Assembly (NCBI RefSeq): GCF_001013475.1
Contig: NZ_JZEF01000002.1
Location: 907,555 to 971,554, forward strand
Length of the DNA: 64,000 nt
Direction: 5' to 3'
Source: Xanthomonas arboricola pv. juglandis
GTDB taxonomy: Bacteria; Pseudomonadota; Gammaproteobacteria; Xanthomonadales; Xanthomonadaceae
Below are positions 8,425 to 17,546 of this stretch, in pieces. Positions within the stretch are counted from its first letter, which is position 1; each line of letters begins with the position of its first letter. The position numbers were made by a program, and so were the translations under genes. The notes under the pieces are model-generated. The model ran no database searches. It saw only the letters and a program-made list of their open reading frames with translations, and was not told the DNA's origin.

Positions 8425-9120
8425 TCAGCCCTTGGCCTGGAAGCTGGCCTCTTCATACGGCTGCACCACCACCCAGCCTTCGCCGGCAAAGCGCATCTGC
8501 AGGCTTTCGCCAGAGCCGCGGCCGAACAGCGTGCCGATCGACACGTCGGTGACCAGCTCCGGGGACAGCGTGCCCGACCAGGCCACGGTGGCATTGGGGT
8601 CGGTGAACACCGGGCCGCTGGCGGCGGTGACCGGCAGGGTCAGCGGCTCGTAGTGCGAGGTGATGGCGACGATGCCGTGGCCGCTCAGGCGCACGTTGAA
8701 CAGGCCGCCGGACAGCATGCCGGCCACCTTGCGCATCATCGTGATCTTGTGCTCGACGCCGGATTCGAACGCCAGCACGTCGTTGCCGTTGACGAAGATC
8801 GCCTCGCCATTCAAACGCAGCAAGGTCACCAGCTTGCCGAGGTCGGCCAGATACACCCGGCCCTGGCCTTCGGCCTTCATCAGCTGCATGCCTTCGCCGC
8901 TGACCGCCTTCTTCAGCAGATTGCCCAGGCCCTGTTCCAGCAATCCCTCGCGGGTAAACTTGACGTTGCCGGTGCGCGCGACCATGGCGCCGGCCTTGGA
9001 CCACACCATGCCGTCGAGGCGCACTTCCAGCAGGTGCGGGTTTTCCAGTTCGAACGGATCGGGGCTGACGTCCTTTTCCTTGGAATGGGCGAGAAATGCG
9101 TTGAGCGTGCGTACGGCCAT
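8425..9120 (-). CDS. AIM24/DUF124-family protein
   Basis: A 231-residue soluble protein of the AIM24 (former DUF124) beta-rich fold. Typical features are short repeated beta strands with Gly turns: LEVRLDGMVWSKAGAMVAR near the start, FVNGNDVLAFESGVEH in the middle and GRGSGESLQMRF.GEGWVVVQP at the end. There is no signal peptide or membrane segment. The bacterial role of the family is unknown; the yeast homologue is mitochondrial. ATG at 9120 begins MAVRTLNAF and is preceded by a GGA-rich region. It stands alone, leftward, between xopV and the GH43 gene. Confidence 0.8.
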   Translation of the reverse strand: MAVRTLNAFLAHSKEKDVSPDPFELENPHLLEVRLDGMVWSKAGAMVARTGNVKFTREGLLEQGLGNLLKKAVSGEGMQLMKAEGQGRVYLADLGKLVTLLRLNGEAIFVNGNDVLAFESGVEHKITMMRKVAGMLSGGLFNVRLSGHGIVAITSHYEPLTLPVTAASGPVFTDPNATVAWSGTLSPELVTDVSIGTLFGRGSGESLQMRFAGEGWVVVQPYEEASFQAKG

Positions 9121-9609
9121 GGGTCCGTCCTGGAGGGTGAAAGAGTGCGCATGATACGCGGCAGGCCTGTATCTTCGAAGCGTACTGGTGTGCGCGTCGC
9201 TGTGCGTGTGCACAGATGGCGCGCCGATGTTGCGGCGCACATGGTGCTCAGTCAGCGCGTCGCGCGCGATGACAGCCACAACCAGGTGCCCATCCATCAA
9301 GATCTGTGCGTCGTGGTGAAGTGGTGCTGCAGCTTTTTGCAGCGTCATGGATGCGGGGTGGCATCGACGCACTGCACGACGATGAAGAGATAACGCCGAT
9401 ACGCCACTGGTGCAGTGACTCTATGCGCGCCACGCTCCAGCATATGAAATCTCAGCTGCGTTACACAGTTCGGCACGAAGGCACGTCGCAAATAAAACAA
9501 CCGCTCGGCCTGCACCGTGCTTCTGAGATCGGCGTCGGATTCGTGGCATTGCTGCAGGGCTAGATTGCTCCTGCAGAAAACGTCTTTACGTTGTTCAAGG
9601 AGTTGGGCG
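9121..9609. other. Divergent intergenic region, no gene seen
   Basis: About 490 bases separate the AIM24 gene from the GH43 gene. One rightward frame of 85 codons occurs, but it has no ribosome site or recognisable motif. A Shine-Dalgarno AAGGAG at 9596-9601 belongs to the GH43 gene. No repeat element is obvious. Confidence 0.4.
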
Positions 9610-10614
9610 ATGCGCGTTGTTGGTGGCAGTCGAGTGGAAGGGGGCTGGTCTGGAATGTCGCTGCGTGGTGGCGCGATCGCGTCGCTGTTGGCCCTGGCCG
9701 CTGCTGCCACTGGCTTGCATAGCGCACCCGCGCAAGCGGCAGTGGGGCCGGGTGTGGTGAGCGGCGACACCATCGTGCACGATCCGTCGATGCTCAAGCT
9801 GAGCGATGGGCGTTAGTACATCTATGCCACCACCGGCGTGGTCACCAGTACCGACCGCACCAAGTTCAGCAATGCGGGCGCGATCTTCAGCAGCATGCCG
9901 AGCTGGGTGCGCAGCTACAACCCGGACAACCAGTTGTGGGCGCCGGATGTGTCCTTCCACGGTGGCAAGTATCTGATGTATTACACCGCCTCCAAGTTCG
10001 CCACCAATACCTCGGCGATTGCGCTTGCCAGCAGCAGCACCGGCAAGCCTGGCTCGTGGAAGGATCAAGGCATCGTCTACACCTCCAAGAGCAGCGACGA
10101 CTACAACGCCATCGACGGCAATCTGGTGGTGGACGGCAATGGCAAGTGGTGGTTGGCGTTTGGCTCGTTCTGGTCGGGGATCAAGCTGATCCAGCTCGAT
10201 CCCGGCACCGGCAAGCAGCTGTCCGGCAACACGACGCGCTACAGCCTGGCGAGCCGGCCGTCCCCGGGCGCGGTGGAGGCGCCTTTCATCCAGCAGGCCA
10301 ATGGCTGGTACTACCTGTTCGTGTCGTTCGATGCGTGCTGCAAGGGCGGCAGCAGCACCTACAAGATTGCGGTGGGGCGTGCGCGCTCGGTGACCGGGCC
10401 GTACCTGGATCGCGCCGGTGTGGACATGCGCAACGGCGGCGGCACGGTGATCCAGTCCGGGTTGGGCAGCATGCATGGGCCGGGCGGGCAATCGGTGTTC
10501 CGCGATGGCGACGGCGACATCCTGGTCTACCACTACTACGACGACCGCGGCGACGCGCGCCTGGGCATCAACCGGCTGGGTTACGACGGCAGTGCATGGC
10601 CGGTGGTGCAGTAG
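9610..10614 (+). pseudogene. abnA: GH43 arabinan endo-1,5-alpha-L-arabinosidase with in-frame TAG
   Basis: The frame encodes a 334-codon exported GH43 arabinanase but has TAG at 9814-9816 (codon 69), where the family motif DGRYYIYAT would have Tyr; here it reads DGR-stop-YIYAT in the same frame. Before the stop are a signal peptide (GGAIASLLALAAAATGL..APAQA) and the catalytic-base Asp in HDPSML. After it come WAPDVSFHGGKYLMYYTAS, the AIDGN Asp (pKa modulator) and GAVEAPF (catalytic acid Glu). No other defect is seen, so this is one recent nonsense change or a sequencing error. A restart at ATG-like codons near 9838 would lack the leader and the base Asp. The intact enzyme would hydrolyse arabinan side chains of plant pectin. 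Confidence 0.85.
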
Positions 10615-10717
10615 CAGCAACCAATCGAACACGCTGCTGCGCGCTGCACTGGCGCAGCGATCAGGCGATGGATGGTGCAGCGATCCGCCGGTGTTGCCGA
10701 CTGCAGAACCGCAAGGC

Positions 10718-10754
10718 CGCCAGGGCTGCCGGGCAGTGCCCGGCAGCCCTGGCG
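10718..10754. terminator. 17-bp GC-rich hairpin between convergent genes
   Basis: CGCCAGGGCTGCCGGGC, a 3-base loop AGT, then the exact complement. It lies just past the treA stop and 100 bases past the GH43 stop. There is no U tract on either strand, so strict intrinsic termination is uncertain. Confidence 0.5.
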
Positions 10755-10759
10755 CACAC

Positions 10760-12433
10760 TCAGCGCGCGGCCGCTTCGGGCTTGCGCGCGCGTTTGGCCG
10801 GCGCCGGCTTGGTCGCTGTGTCCGGGTATAGATTCAACAGCATCAAGGTGACGCCGTTGGTCCAGCCGAAGCCGTCCTGCAGCGCGTATTCGCCACCGCC
10901 GCCGCCGGCCGCATCGGCTTCCAGACCGTATTTTTCGACCAGCTTGTGTTCGCGCGCGAACAGCGCCTGCACCTGGGTGAGGAAGCGCTCGCCGATGGTG
11001 CGCGCCAGCGCGTCTTCGCCGTAACGGCGCAGGCCGTCCACCGCCACCCATTGCAGCGGTGCCCAGCCATTGGGCTCGTCCCACTGCTGGCCGGTCTTCA
11101 CTGCGGTGGTGGCCAGGCCACCGGGGCGCAGCAGGCGCGCACGCACGGTGCTGGCGGTGCGTTTGGCATGCGCGTCGGTCGCCAGGCCGGTGAACAGCGG
11201 ATACAGCGCCGCGGCCGTGACCTGGTCGCTGAGCTTGCGGGTCTGCCAGTCGTAGTCGGCGTAGTAACCGGCCGCGTTCCACAGGTGCGCATCGATGGCC
11301 TGCTTGCGGCGCAGTGCCAGCGCCGCATAGTCCTGCGCGCATTCGGCACCCGGCTGCGCACAGGCCTGGGCCAGGGTGCGCTCCAGGTGATACAGCAGGC
11401 TGTTCAGGTCGATCGGCACGATGGCGGTGGTGCGGATGGTGCGCAGGTTCTGCCCATCGGCCAGCCAGCGGCTGGTGTAGTCCCAGCCGCTCTCGGCGCC
11501 GGCGCGCAGGTCGCGGTAGACCTCGGCGGCCGGGCGGTCGCCGGCCTCGGCGGCGGTGCGGGTGTCGTGCAGCCAGGCTTCCGGGCGCGGGGTGTCGCGC
11601 TCGTCCCAGTAGCGGTTGAGCAGGCTGCCGTCGGCCAGACGCACCACATGGCGCGCGGCCTGGCCAGGCTGCAGGTCTTCGCTGCCCTGCATCCAGTAGG
11701 CGTATTCCTTCCGCAGCTGCGGCAGGTAGCGCTGGTAGACCGCTTCGCCTTCCACGCCGGCCTGCAGTTCCACCATGTAGGAGAAGAACGGCGGCTGCGA
11801 GCGGCTCAGGTAGTAGCTGCGATTGCCGTTGGGGATATGCCCGTAGGTGTCGATCAGGTAGGCGAAGTTGTCCAGCATCTGGCGGCTGAGCGTGGTCTCG
11901 CCGCTCTTCACCAGGCCCAGCATGGTGAAGTAGGAATCCCAGTAATACACCTCGCGGAAGCGCCCGCCCGGCACCACGGATGGATGCGGCAGCGCCAGCA
12001 GGCTGCTGTATGGCGGCACGTGGGTCTGGCTGCGCACCAGCTTGGGCCACAGCTCGTCGATGTGTTCGCGCAGCGCGGTGTCCTGGCGGATCGCGTCGGT
12101 CTGCACCGGCGGCGACTCTTCGAAATTGGCGTCCACGAACTTGCGCAGGTCGAAACCGGGGTGATCGTACTGCGCCAGATAGTCGGCGTTGATCAGCGCC
12201 GGGTCGCGCAGCGGCAGGAAGTCGACGAAGTGCTTCTGGTCGTCGAACAGCTCGCCGCTCTGCACCGCCTGGAACAGTTCCGGGTAGGCCAGGTCGGGCG
12301 TGGGCGGTGTGGCCGCCGGTGCGTTGACGACCTGGGTGTCCATGGGCGCGGCGGTCAGCGTGCAGGGGGCCACGAACATGCTCAGCGACAGGCCAAGCAG
12401 CGACGTGCAGCACGGGGGCGCGGCAGAACTCAT
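10760..12433 (-). CDS. treA: Periplasmic trehalase (GH37)
   Basis: A 557-residue GH37 trehalase that splits trehalose into two glucoses. Both family signatures are present: PGGRFREVYYWDSYF and QWDEPNGWAPLQW. The general acid Asp is in ESGWDYTSRW and the base Glu lies in the C-terminal (E)YALQDGFGWTNGV region. An N-terminal leader (SLLGLSLSMFVAPCTLTAA) indicates export. GGAG five bases before ATG 12433 supports that start; an in-frame ATG twelve codons upstream is possible. A basic Ala/Lys/Arg tail (KPAPAKRARKPEAAAR) extends beyond the enzyme fold. It likely scavenges plant or microbial trehalose. Confidence 0.93.
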   Translation of the reverse strand: MSSAAPPCCTSLLGLSLSMFVAPCTLTAAPMDTQVVNAPAATPPTPDLAYPELFQAVQSGELFDDQKHFVDFLPLRDPALINADYLAQYDHPGFDLRKFVDANFEESPPVQTDAIRQDTALREHIDELWPKLVRSQTHVPPYSSLLALPHPSVVPGGRFREVYYWDSYFTMLGLVKSGETTLSRQMLDNFAYLIDTYGHIPNGNRSYYLSRSQPPFFSYMVELQAGVEGEAVYQRYLPQLRKEYAYWMQGSEDLQPGQAARHVVRLADGSLLNRYWDERDTPRPEAWLHDTRTAAEAGDRPAAEVYRDLRAGAESGWDYTSRWLADGQNLRTIRTTAIVPIDLNSLLYHLERTLAQACAQPGAECAQDYAALALRRKQAIDAHLWNAAGYYADYDWQTRKLSDQVTAAALYPLFTGLATDAHAKRTASTVRARLLRPGGLATTAVKTGQQWDEPNGWAPLQWVAVDGLRRYGEDALARTIGERFLTQVQALFAREHKLVEKYGLEADAAGGGGGEYALQDGFGWTNGVTLMLLNLYPDTATKPAPAKRARKPEAAAR

Positions 12434-12839
12434 GGCATCTCCAGAACGGGCAGTGACGTGCGGCATGGTAAACGACCGAAGTGGCGGGCGGGGCCGGACG
12501 ACGGTGTCGGCAGGCGACAGGCTTCGCACGGAGACGACTGGATTCAGCAAGGTGATCCGACGCGGTGCTGCAGGTGGTTGCGCGGGTTGCGTTGCCGATT
12601 CAGGCCTATCGGCCCGGATCGAGGCAGCTTGAGCCGTGTGCAGACCGCGTCGGATTGCCGACATTGCTGCAAGATGCGCGCCACAGCGCGCGGCGGGCGG
12701 CACTGCCTGTGCACGGCAGCCGGCGGACGTGGGAACGGCCCGCAGCAGTTCGGCCTTGCTCGCCTGACCAATTGCAGCGCCGCGTGGACGCGCCCGGCGG
12801 CACGCCGGATAAAGCCAGATGGCGTGCCGTCCTCGCGCG
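12434..12839. other. Intergenic region, no gene seen
   Basis: Roughly 400 bases upstream of treA and downstream of the DUF72 gene, both leftward. All frames are short, Arg/Ala/Pro-rich shadows. I see no repeat element or terminator with a U tract. Confidence 0.4.
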
Positions 12840-13622
12840 TCAGCCTTGGTGCTCCCGATCGGTCTGCAACAAACGCTGCAGCTGCAGCGCGTTGGGCACC
12901 GCCAGCCCGGCGGCGGTATTGTCGAAGATCACCCAGCGTTCTGCCTGCGGGTGCGCTGCGTCCTGCGCTGCGTTGCGCACCGCGTCGGCCAGTGTCTGCA
13001 GCGCACTGTCGTCGTAGCTGCTGTAGTAGATGCGCGGTGCGCCATGCCAGCGCCAGTACTGCGGGCCGGCTGTCGCACCCGGTGTGGCGGCGTCCGGCAC
13101 CGGCGCCGGATCGGCGGCGCAGCGTGCGATGCGGTGGCGTGCCAGCAGCGTCTGTGCCTGCGGGAGAAACCAGCTGGCATGGCGCGGTTCGCAGACCACG
13201 CCGCCGTCCCAGCGCCGCCGCAGCATGGCGAAAAACCTGGCCGCCACCGGCGCATCGAACACAGCGCTGGGCGGCAGTTGCAGCAGCAGGCAGCCCAGTC
13301 GCGTACCCAGCGCACCGGCCTGGGCGAGGAAGGCATCCAGCAACGGACCCACACCCTGCAGGCGTGCATCGTGGCTGATGCTGCGCGGCAGCTTGACCGA
13401 AAAGCGGAAATCCTCCGGCACGCTCTCGGCCCAGCGTGCATAGGTACTGGCACGGTGCGGACGATGGAACGAGGAGTTGATCTCCACTGCATCAAAACGT
13501 GTGGCATAGCGCTGCAGGACGCTGGCACCATCACCGAATGCGGCACGGTCGGCGGCCGGAATCGACCAGCCTGCGCAGCCACAGCGCATGCGCGGCAGGG
13601 CGATGGATGAACGAGCCTGCAT
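12840..13622 (-). CDS. DUF72-family TIM-barrel protein
   Basis: About 260 residues in the DUF72 family (YecE-like), whose biochemical function is not established. Visible landmarks are the family opening CGCAGWSIP, the VEINSSFH strand near residue 45, FRFSVKLPRSISHD, QLPPS, CEPRHASWF and FDNTAAG near the C-terminus. ATG at 13622 is chosen; ATG at 13589 (MRCGCAGW) is equally plausible because the family usually starts close to this motif. Transcribed divergently from the endonuclease VIII gene. No sign of export. Confidence 0.83.
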   Translation of the reverse strand: MQARSSIALPRMRCGCAGWSIPAADRAAFGDGASVLQRYATRFDAVEINSSFHRPHRASTYARWAESVPEDFRFSVKLPRSISHDARLQGVGPLLDAFLAQAGALGTRLGCLLLQLPPSAVFDAPVAARFFAMLRRRWDGGVVCEPRHASWFLPQAQTLLARHRIARCAADPAPVPDAATPGATAGPQYWRWHGAPRIYYSSYDDSALQTLADAVRNAAQDAAHPQAERWVIFDNTAAGLAVPNALQLQRLLQTDREHQG

Positions 13623-13730
13623 GAGGTGTACGCAAGATCGGGTGGGCAGCACTCTATGCATGCGCGCATGTCAGCGTTGCGTGTGCACTGCGCTCACGGC
13701 CGACTCACCGACGACTTCGATACTGGGCGC

Positions 13731-14483
13731 ATGCCTGAAGGTCCTTCCCTTGTCATCCTGCGCGAGCAGACCGAAGCGTTTGTCGGCCGCAAGATCCTGC
13801 GCGTGTCCGGCAACAGCAAGCAGGACATCGCGCGGCTGGAGCAGCAGAAGGTGCTGGCGCTACGCAGCTGGGGCAAGCACTTCCTGATCGAGTGCGCGCA
13901 GTTCAGCGTGCGCATCCACTTTTTGTTGTTCGGCAGTTATCGCATCGACGAGGACAAGCCGAATGCGGTGCCGCGTCTGCGCCTGGAGTTTTCCAAGGGC
14001 CAGCGGTTGAATTTCTACGCCTGCTCGGTGCAGTTCATCGAGCGCCCGCTGGACGAGGTCTACGACTGGACCGCAGATGTCATGAACCCGCTCTGGGATG
14101 GCGCGCAGGCACGGCGCAAGTTGCGCGCCGCACCCGGCATGTTGGCCGCCGATGCGTTGCTGGACCAGACCATCTTTGCCGGCGTCGGCAATATCATCAA
14201 GAACGAAGTGCTGCATCGCATCCGTGTGCATCCGGAAAGCACGTTGGGCGCATTGCCGGCGCGCAAGCTCGGCGAACTGGTTACCCAGGCGCGCGCGTAC
14301 AGCTTCGACTTCTACAGCTGGAAAAAGGCCTTCGTGCTGAAGAAGCATTATCAGGTGCATACCAAAACCAGCTGCCCGCGCGACGGCGCGCCGCTGCAGT
14401 ATCGAAAGCACCTGGGCAAGGCCGGGCGGCGGGCGTTTTTCTGCGAGGTCTGCCAGCGGCTGTACCGTCCGGAGGATGACTGA
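13731..14483 (+). CDS. nei: Endonuclease VIII-like DNA glycosylase (Fpg/Nei family)
   Basis: A 250-residue base-excision-repair enzyme that removes oxidised pyrimidines and nicks abasic sites. The catalytic start MPEGPS (Pro2 and Glu3 after Met removal) fixes the start at 13731. A helix-two-turn-helix region reads LLDQTIFAGVGNIIKNEVL. The C-terminal zinc-finger region has CPRDG...RRAFFCEVCQ, where the first pair has only one Cys, as I recall for one Nei branch. The frame is open further upstream but lacks family sequence there. No operon partner. Confidence 0.9.
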   Translation: MPEGPSLVILREQTEAFVGRKILRVSGNSKQDIARLEQQKVLALRSWGKHFLIECAQFSVRIHFLLFGSYRIDEDKPNAVPRLRLEFSKGQRLNFYACSVQFIERPLDEVYDWTADVMNPLWDGAQARRKLRAAPGMLAADALLDQTIFAGVGNIIKNEVLHRIRVHPESTLGALPARKLGELVTQARAYSFDFYSWKKAFVLKKHYQVHTKTSCPRDGAPLQYRKHLGKAGRRAFFCEVCQRLYRPEDD

Positions 14484-14763
14484 GCATGTGCGGCCCGCAC
14501 CCTGGCCAGTCGGCATCGACCGGATGTAGGGCGAACGACCGCCGCCACAGCCTGCAGGATCCATGCCGCCGGGGCAGGGCAGCGCCTGTCGGCAAGCAGC
14601 GGGCGTCGGCCGCCACGCTCGCTAATGTGAATGGCGGCTGGCGCCTGCGGCCCAGACAACGAATTTCAAACGCGCGCAAACGCCACGCCCGCTAGATTTG
14701 CGCGTCCTGCACCGGGTTCACGGTGCGGCGTGCGCATCTCTCATCTCATCGGTCTCCCGCATT

Positions 14764-15777
14764 GTGATTACCCGCAGGAAGGAAACGGTTGTCCCGCATG
14801 TCGCCGCTGTCGCATGCACGGGCGCCATCCTGTTCTTTCTTGCCTGCCTGTTGCTGTATATGCCGCCGCCACGCGACACGGTGCGACACGACGACAGTTT
14901 GCAGGTGTATTTCGTGCCGCGTCCGCAGTTGACGCTGCCGGCGCCGATGACACCGCCGCAGCAACGCGACTCCACACCGCGCGCGGCTCCTGCCGCGGCC
15001 TCATCCGCGCGCAGTGCGCCACCGCCGACACGTACCCCACCGCCGCAGCGGCAGGTGGCCGCCGCCAACGCGCCCGCTGGCGAATCGATGGCGGCCCAGC
15101 TCTACACCCGCGAAGGCCGCTTGCGCATGCCGCGCGATGCGCAGGTCGACCCGCTGGCGCAGGCCGGCGCCGCGGTGCCGCCGGGCATGGCCGACGAACG
15201 CGCGCAGGCCAAGGCGCGCAATGTGATGGAACGGGTCAATCCGGTGCAGTACCAGGACACGCGCTTTGCCAAGGACTGGAAGAGCGACGGCACGCTGGGC
15301 GATGTGGCGATGCAGGAAATGAATCGCGGCATGAAGAAATTCAACGACATGCTCAACGGGCCGCAGACGCAGGTGGCCAAGGCGCGACCACCGCCGGATG
15401 TGCGCTTCAACCCCGCGCTGGCCGGCAATCAGGCCGAGGTGGGCAGCGAGGCGACCGGCGATGCCTACAAGGCCGCGCCGATCGCGCACGAGACGCCGCC
15501 CGATCTCAAGGGAGAAGCCAGCCGCCGCATCCGCGAGGCGTTGGCCGCGCTGGAGCAACGCAGCGCGCGTTGCGATGCATCCAAACGCAAATCCCTGTTG
15601 TCGCCGGTGCGCACGCACCTGGGCGATCTGGAGCGTGCCGAGCATGCCTTGAACAACGGCGCCGACCCGGTGATGGCCGCACAGATGCTGCCGCGCCAGG
15701 CCGACAGCGCCTACGATCTGGCCCGCCGCGCGCTGTGGTACGCGGACCGCCAGTTGAAGCAGTGTGCGATCGGGTGA
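14764..15777 (+). CDS. Membrane-anchored Pro/Ala-rich protein of unknown function
   Basis: About 337 residues. A single N-terminal membrane segment (VAAVACTGAILFFLACLLLYM) is followed by a Pro/Ala/Arg-rich linker of roughly 90 residues (APAAASSARSAPPPTRTPPP). The C-terminal helical domain has two or three Cys residues and ends ARRALWYADRQLKQCAIG. The layout suggests an inner-membrane anchor with a periplasmic domain, similar in outline to TonB-like or envelope-spanning proteins, but no TonB box or enzyme motif is seen. The start is uncertain: GTG 14764 is one option, and upstream TTG 14698 is another. Confidence 0.6.
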   Translation: MITRRKETVVPHVAAVACTGAILFFLACLLLYMPPPRDTVRHDDSLQVYFVPRPQLTLPAPMTPPQQRDSTPRAAPAAASSARSAPPPTRTPPPQRQVAAANAPAGESMAAQLYTREGRLRMPRDAQVDPLAQAGAAVPPGMADERAQAKARNVMERVNPVQYQDTRFAKDWKSDGTLGDVAMQEMNRGMKKFNDMLNGPQTQVAKARPPPDVRFNPALAGNQAEVGSEATGDAYKAAPIAHETPPDLKGEASRRIREALAALEQRSARCDASKRKSLLSPVRTHLGDLERAEHALNNGADPVMAAQMLPRQADSAYDLARRALWYADRQLKQCAIG

Positions 15778-15910
15778 GTGGGTCAGTGAATGCGGTTGGG
15801 TGCAGCTGACCAGGAATGGCGGGCAACCCCGCTCTAAAGCTGTCTCGATGGCGGCAACGCATCGGTCACACTCGCAGCGTTGACGCGTGACGGCGAGTGA
15901 GTCGATTGCG

Positions 15911-16010
15911 CGGTGCCCTCACCGCTCGCGGGACCCGCCGTGAGTCCGTCCAAGGAGGCTCCTTGGCGGCATGCATGCCGCCAAGGGTCGCGCAACCGGC
16001 AAGGACACCG
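15911..16010. repeat. Degenerate palindromic repeat (subfamily A)
   Basis: Contains GGTGCCCTCACCGCTCGCGG, a central GGCGGCATGCATGCCGCC palindrome and flanking GTTGGTCGGCGGCCAGGTGA at 16020. A relative is at 55731-55835, and the flank recurs in reverse orientation near 33465-33535. Confidence 0.6.
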
Positions 16011-16127
16011 CATTAGAAAGTTGGTCGGCGGCCAGGTGAAAACCTGATTGCTGCTCGGCTTGCGATGGGAAGATTTTTGGCCGCACGACGATCCGAACAA
16101 CGCGGATCAAGCACTGCTCTTACCGTG

Positions 16128-16290
16128 CACACCGACCATCTCGCCTGGTCCTTGCCCGCTCACCGTCGCGGGACCTTACGCGGCATGGATGCCGCGTAAG
16201 CGCCCACAAGGATGTACTTGCGGCGTGTCCTGCGATGGTGGGTGGGCAAGGACCCTGCAGCCAAACCGCAGATCCGCAGCTCTGCACCCG
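16128..16290. repeat. ~170-nt palindromic intergenic repeat, copy 1
   Basis: Core 16148-16253 runs from TCCTTGCCCGCTCACCGTCG to a complementary end GGTGGGCAAGGAC. It has an inner GCGGCATGGATGCCGC hairpin. Shared flanks are GTGCACACCGACCATC on the left and CAGCCAAACCGCAGATCCGC on the right. Same orientation as the copy at 55958-56129, opposite to 24019-24190 and 33238-33400. Confidence 0.75.
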
Positions 16291-16598
16291 ACTCACCCAC
16301 ACCGCTCAATCACCTGGTCGCCGCGCGAAGTGGAAGTGGACGAGCGGCGCTGCGCGCCACCTTCTCCCGGAGAAGCGAAGCGTCCCGACAGGAATTGGAG
16401 AAGTAAGGCAGCTTCGTCAGATATCGGGACTAAAATCCCCTCCCGCCGGGGCGAGAAGGCACGGCTTTCGCGGCAAGGGCGCGTGCGCCTTGGAACGCCC
16501 GCGACGCAAGCGCGGTTGGAGGCGCGCAGCGGGAGTTGTGAGGGCACATCTATGAAGCGGCAGATCAGCCGGCAGCCGGACTGTCGCCCCGCGCTACA

Positions 16599-17546
16599 TC
16601 AGGCGCTGAGGCCGTCCCGCGCCAGACTCTGGCGGTAACGGTCTTTCTCCGCACTCAGTGCGACTTCCGCGCGCAGGAACACCTGCCCGATCGGCTCGTC
16701 GCCACGGGTTGCCTGCGCCTGGCCGATCAGCACCGTCAGCCCGTGCGCATGCTGCTGCTGGGCGATGTCGCGCAGGCGCTGCAGTTTCTGTTCGGCATTG
16801 GGATCGCGCAGCACGGCGATGAATTCGGCGCTGTCGGTCACGCGGTCCACACTGTCGCCGTTGGCTTGCGCCTGTGCGGCCAGGGCCTGGTCGAGCTGTT
16901 GCAAGGCGCGGCCCAGGAGCCGCTCGCTCTGTTTTTCGGCCAGCGCGGCCAGTTCCTGCACTTCCAGAATCACCAGGTAATAACCGGTGTCGGCCGCCGC
17001 CGGGGCGGCAACCGGTGCCACCGGCTGCAGGATCGCCTCGCGCTCAAGCTGCAACTCGCGCTTGCGCTCGTCCAGCAGGCGCATGGTGACGCGTGCCAAT
17101 GCCTGCAGCCCGGTGCGTTGAATGTCGGTGAGCGTGCGCGGCTCGGTGTCGAGCACGCAGACGGTGCCCAATGCCACGCCGTCGGAGGTGACCAGCGGCA
17201 TGCCGGCATAGAAGCGCGCGCCGGTCTCGCCGGTGACCACCGAGACATCGGCAAAGCGGCTGTCCTGGGTGAGGTCGCGCACTTCCATCAATTGCTCGGG
17301 ACTGCGGATGGCGTGATCGCACACTGCCTGGCTGCGGTCGGTCTGCTGCATGCCCAGGCCGAGCTGGGCCTTGAACCACTGGCGGTCGCGATCGACCAGC
17401 GACATCAGTGCGATTGGTGTGTTGCACAGCGAGGCCGCCACCTGCACCACGTCCTGGTAGGTGTCCTCGGGCAGGCTGTCGACGATGCGATAGCCGTCCA
17501 GGACCTGTTGGCGGGAGGCTTCGTCAGCCAGGGGCATTTGCTTCAT
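16599..17546 (-). CDS. GAF-domain protein with degenerate GGDEF-like domain
   Basis: A 315-residue cytosolic protein. Residues ~10-165 form a GAF domain: SLCNTPIALMSLVDRDRQWF, VCDHAI, FYAGMPLVTSDGVALGTVCV. After a linker, residues ~188-305 follow the GGDEF fold (YYLVILEVQELAAL for the first strand, SAEFIAVL, a final FLRAEVALSAEKDRYRQS). The GG(D/E)EF signature reads RVTDSAEF near 235-242 and the metal/nucleotide residues of the first strand are missing, so cyclase activity is not expected. It could be a nucleotide-binding or scaffold protein. The GAF is closely related to that of the cyclase at 21199-23766, which suggests a common origin. ATG 17546 (MKQMPLADEA) follows a GAAAG-rich leader. 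Confidence 0.8.
   Translation of the reverse strand: MKQMPLADEASRQQVLDGYRIVDSLPEDTYQDVVQVAASLCNTPIALMSLVDRDRQWFKAQLGLGMQQTDRSQAVCDHAIRSPEQLMEVRDLTQDSRFADVSVVTGETGARFYAGMPLVTSDGVALGTVCVLDTEPRTLTDIQRTGLQALARVTMRLLDERKRELQLEREAILQPVAPVAAPAAADTGYYLVILEVQELAALAEKQSERLLGRALQQLDQALAAQAQANGDSVDRVTDSAEFIAVLRDPNAEQKLQRLRDIAQQQHAHGLTVLIGQAQATRGDEPIGQVFLRAEVALSAEKDRYRQSLARDGLSA

Larger units (their letters stand above)
15778..16598. other. Long intergenic region filled with repeats
   Basis: About 820 bases between convergent genes. It holds a degenerate palindromic element near 15911-16010, a full copy of the ~170-nt repeat near 16128-16290 and a CTTCTCCCGGAGAAG inverted repeat near 16368-16385. Frames crossing it (for example one starting near 16048) are read through these repeats, and I do not regard them as genes. 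Confidence 0.6.

Noticed and set aside
16048..16638. A 196-codon plus-strand frame in the long gap before the GAF gene
   Set aside because: It reads through the ~170-nt repeat and the CTTCTCCC repeat, with no ribosome site and no motif.
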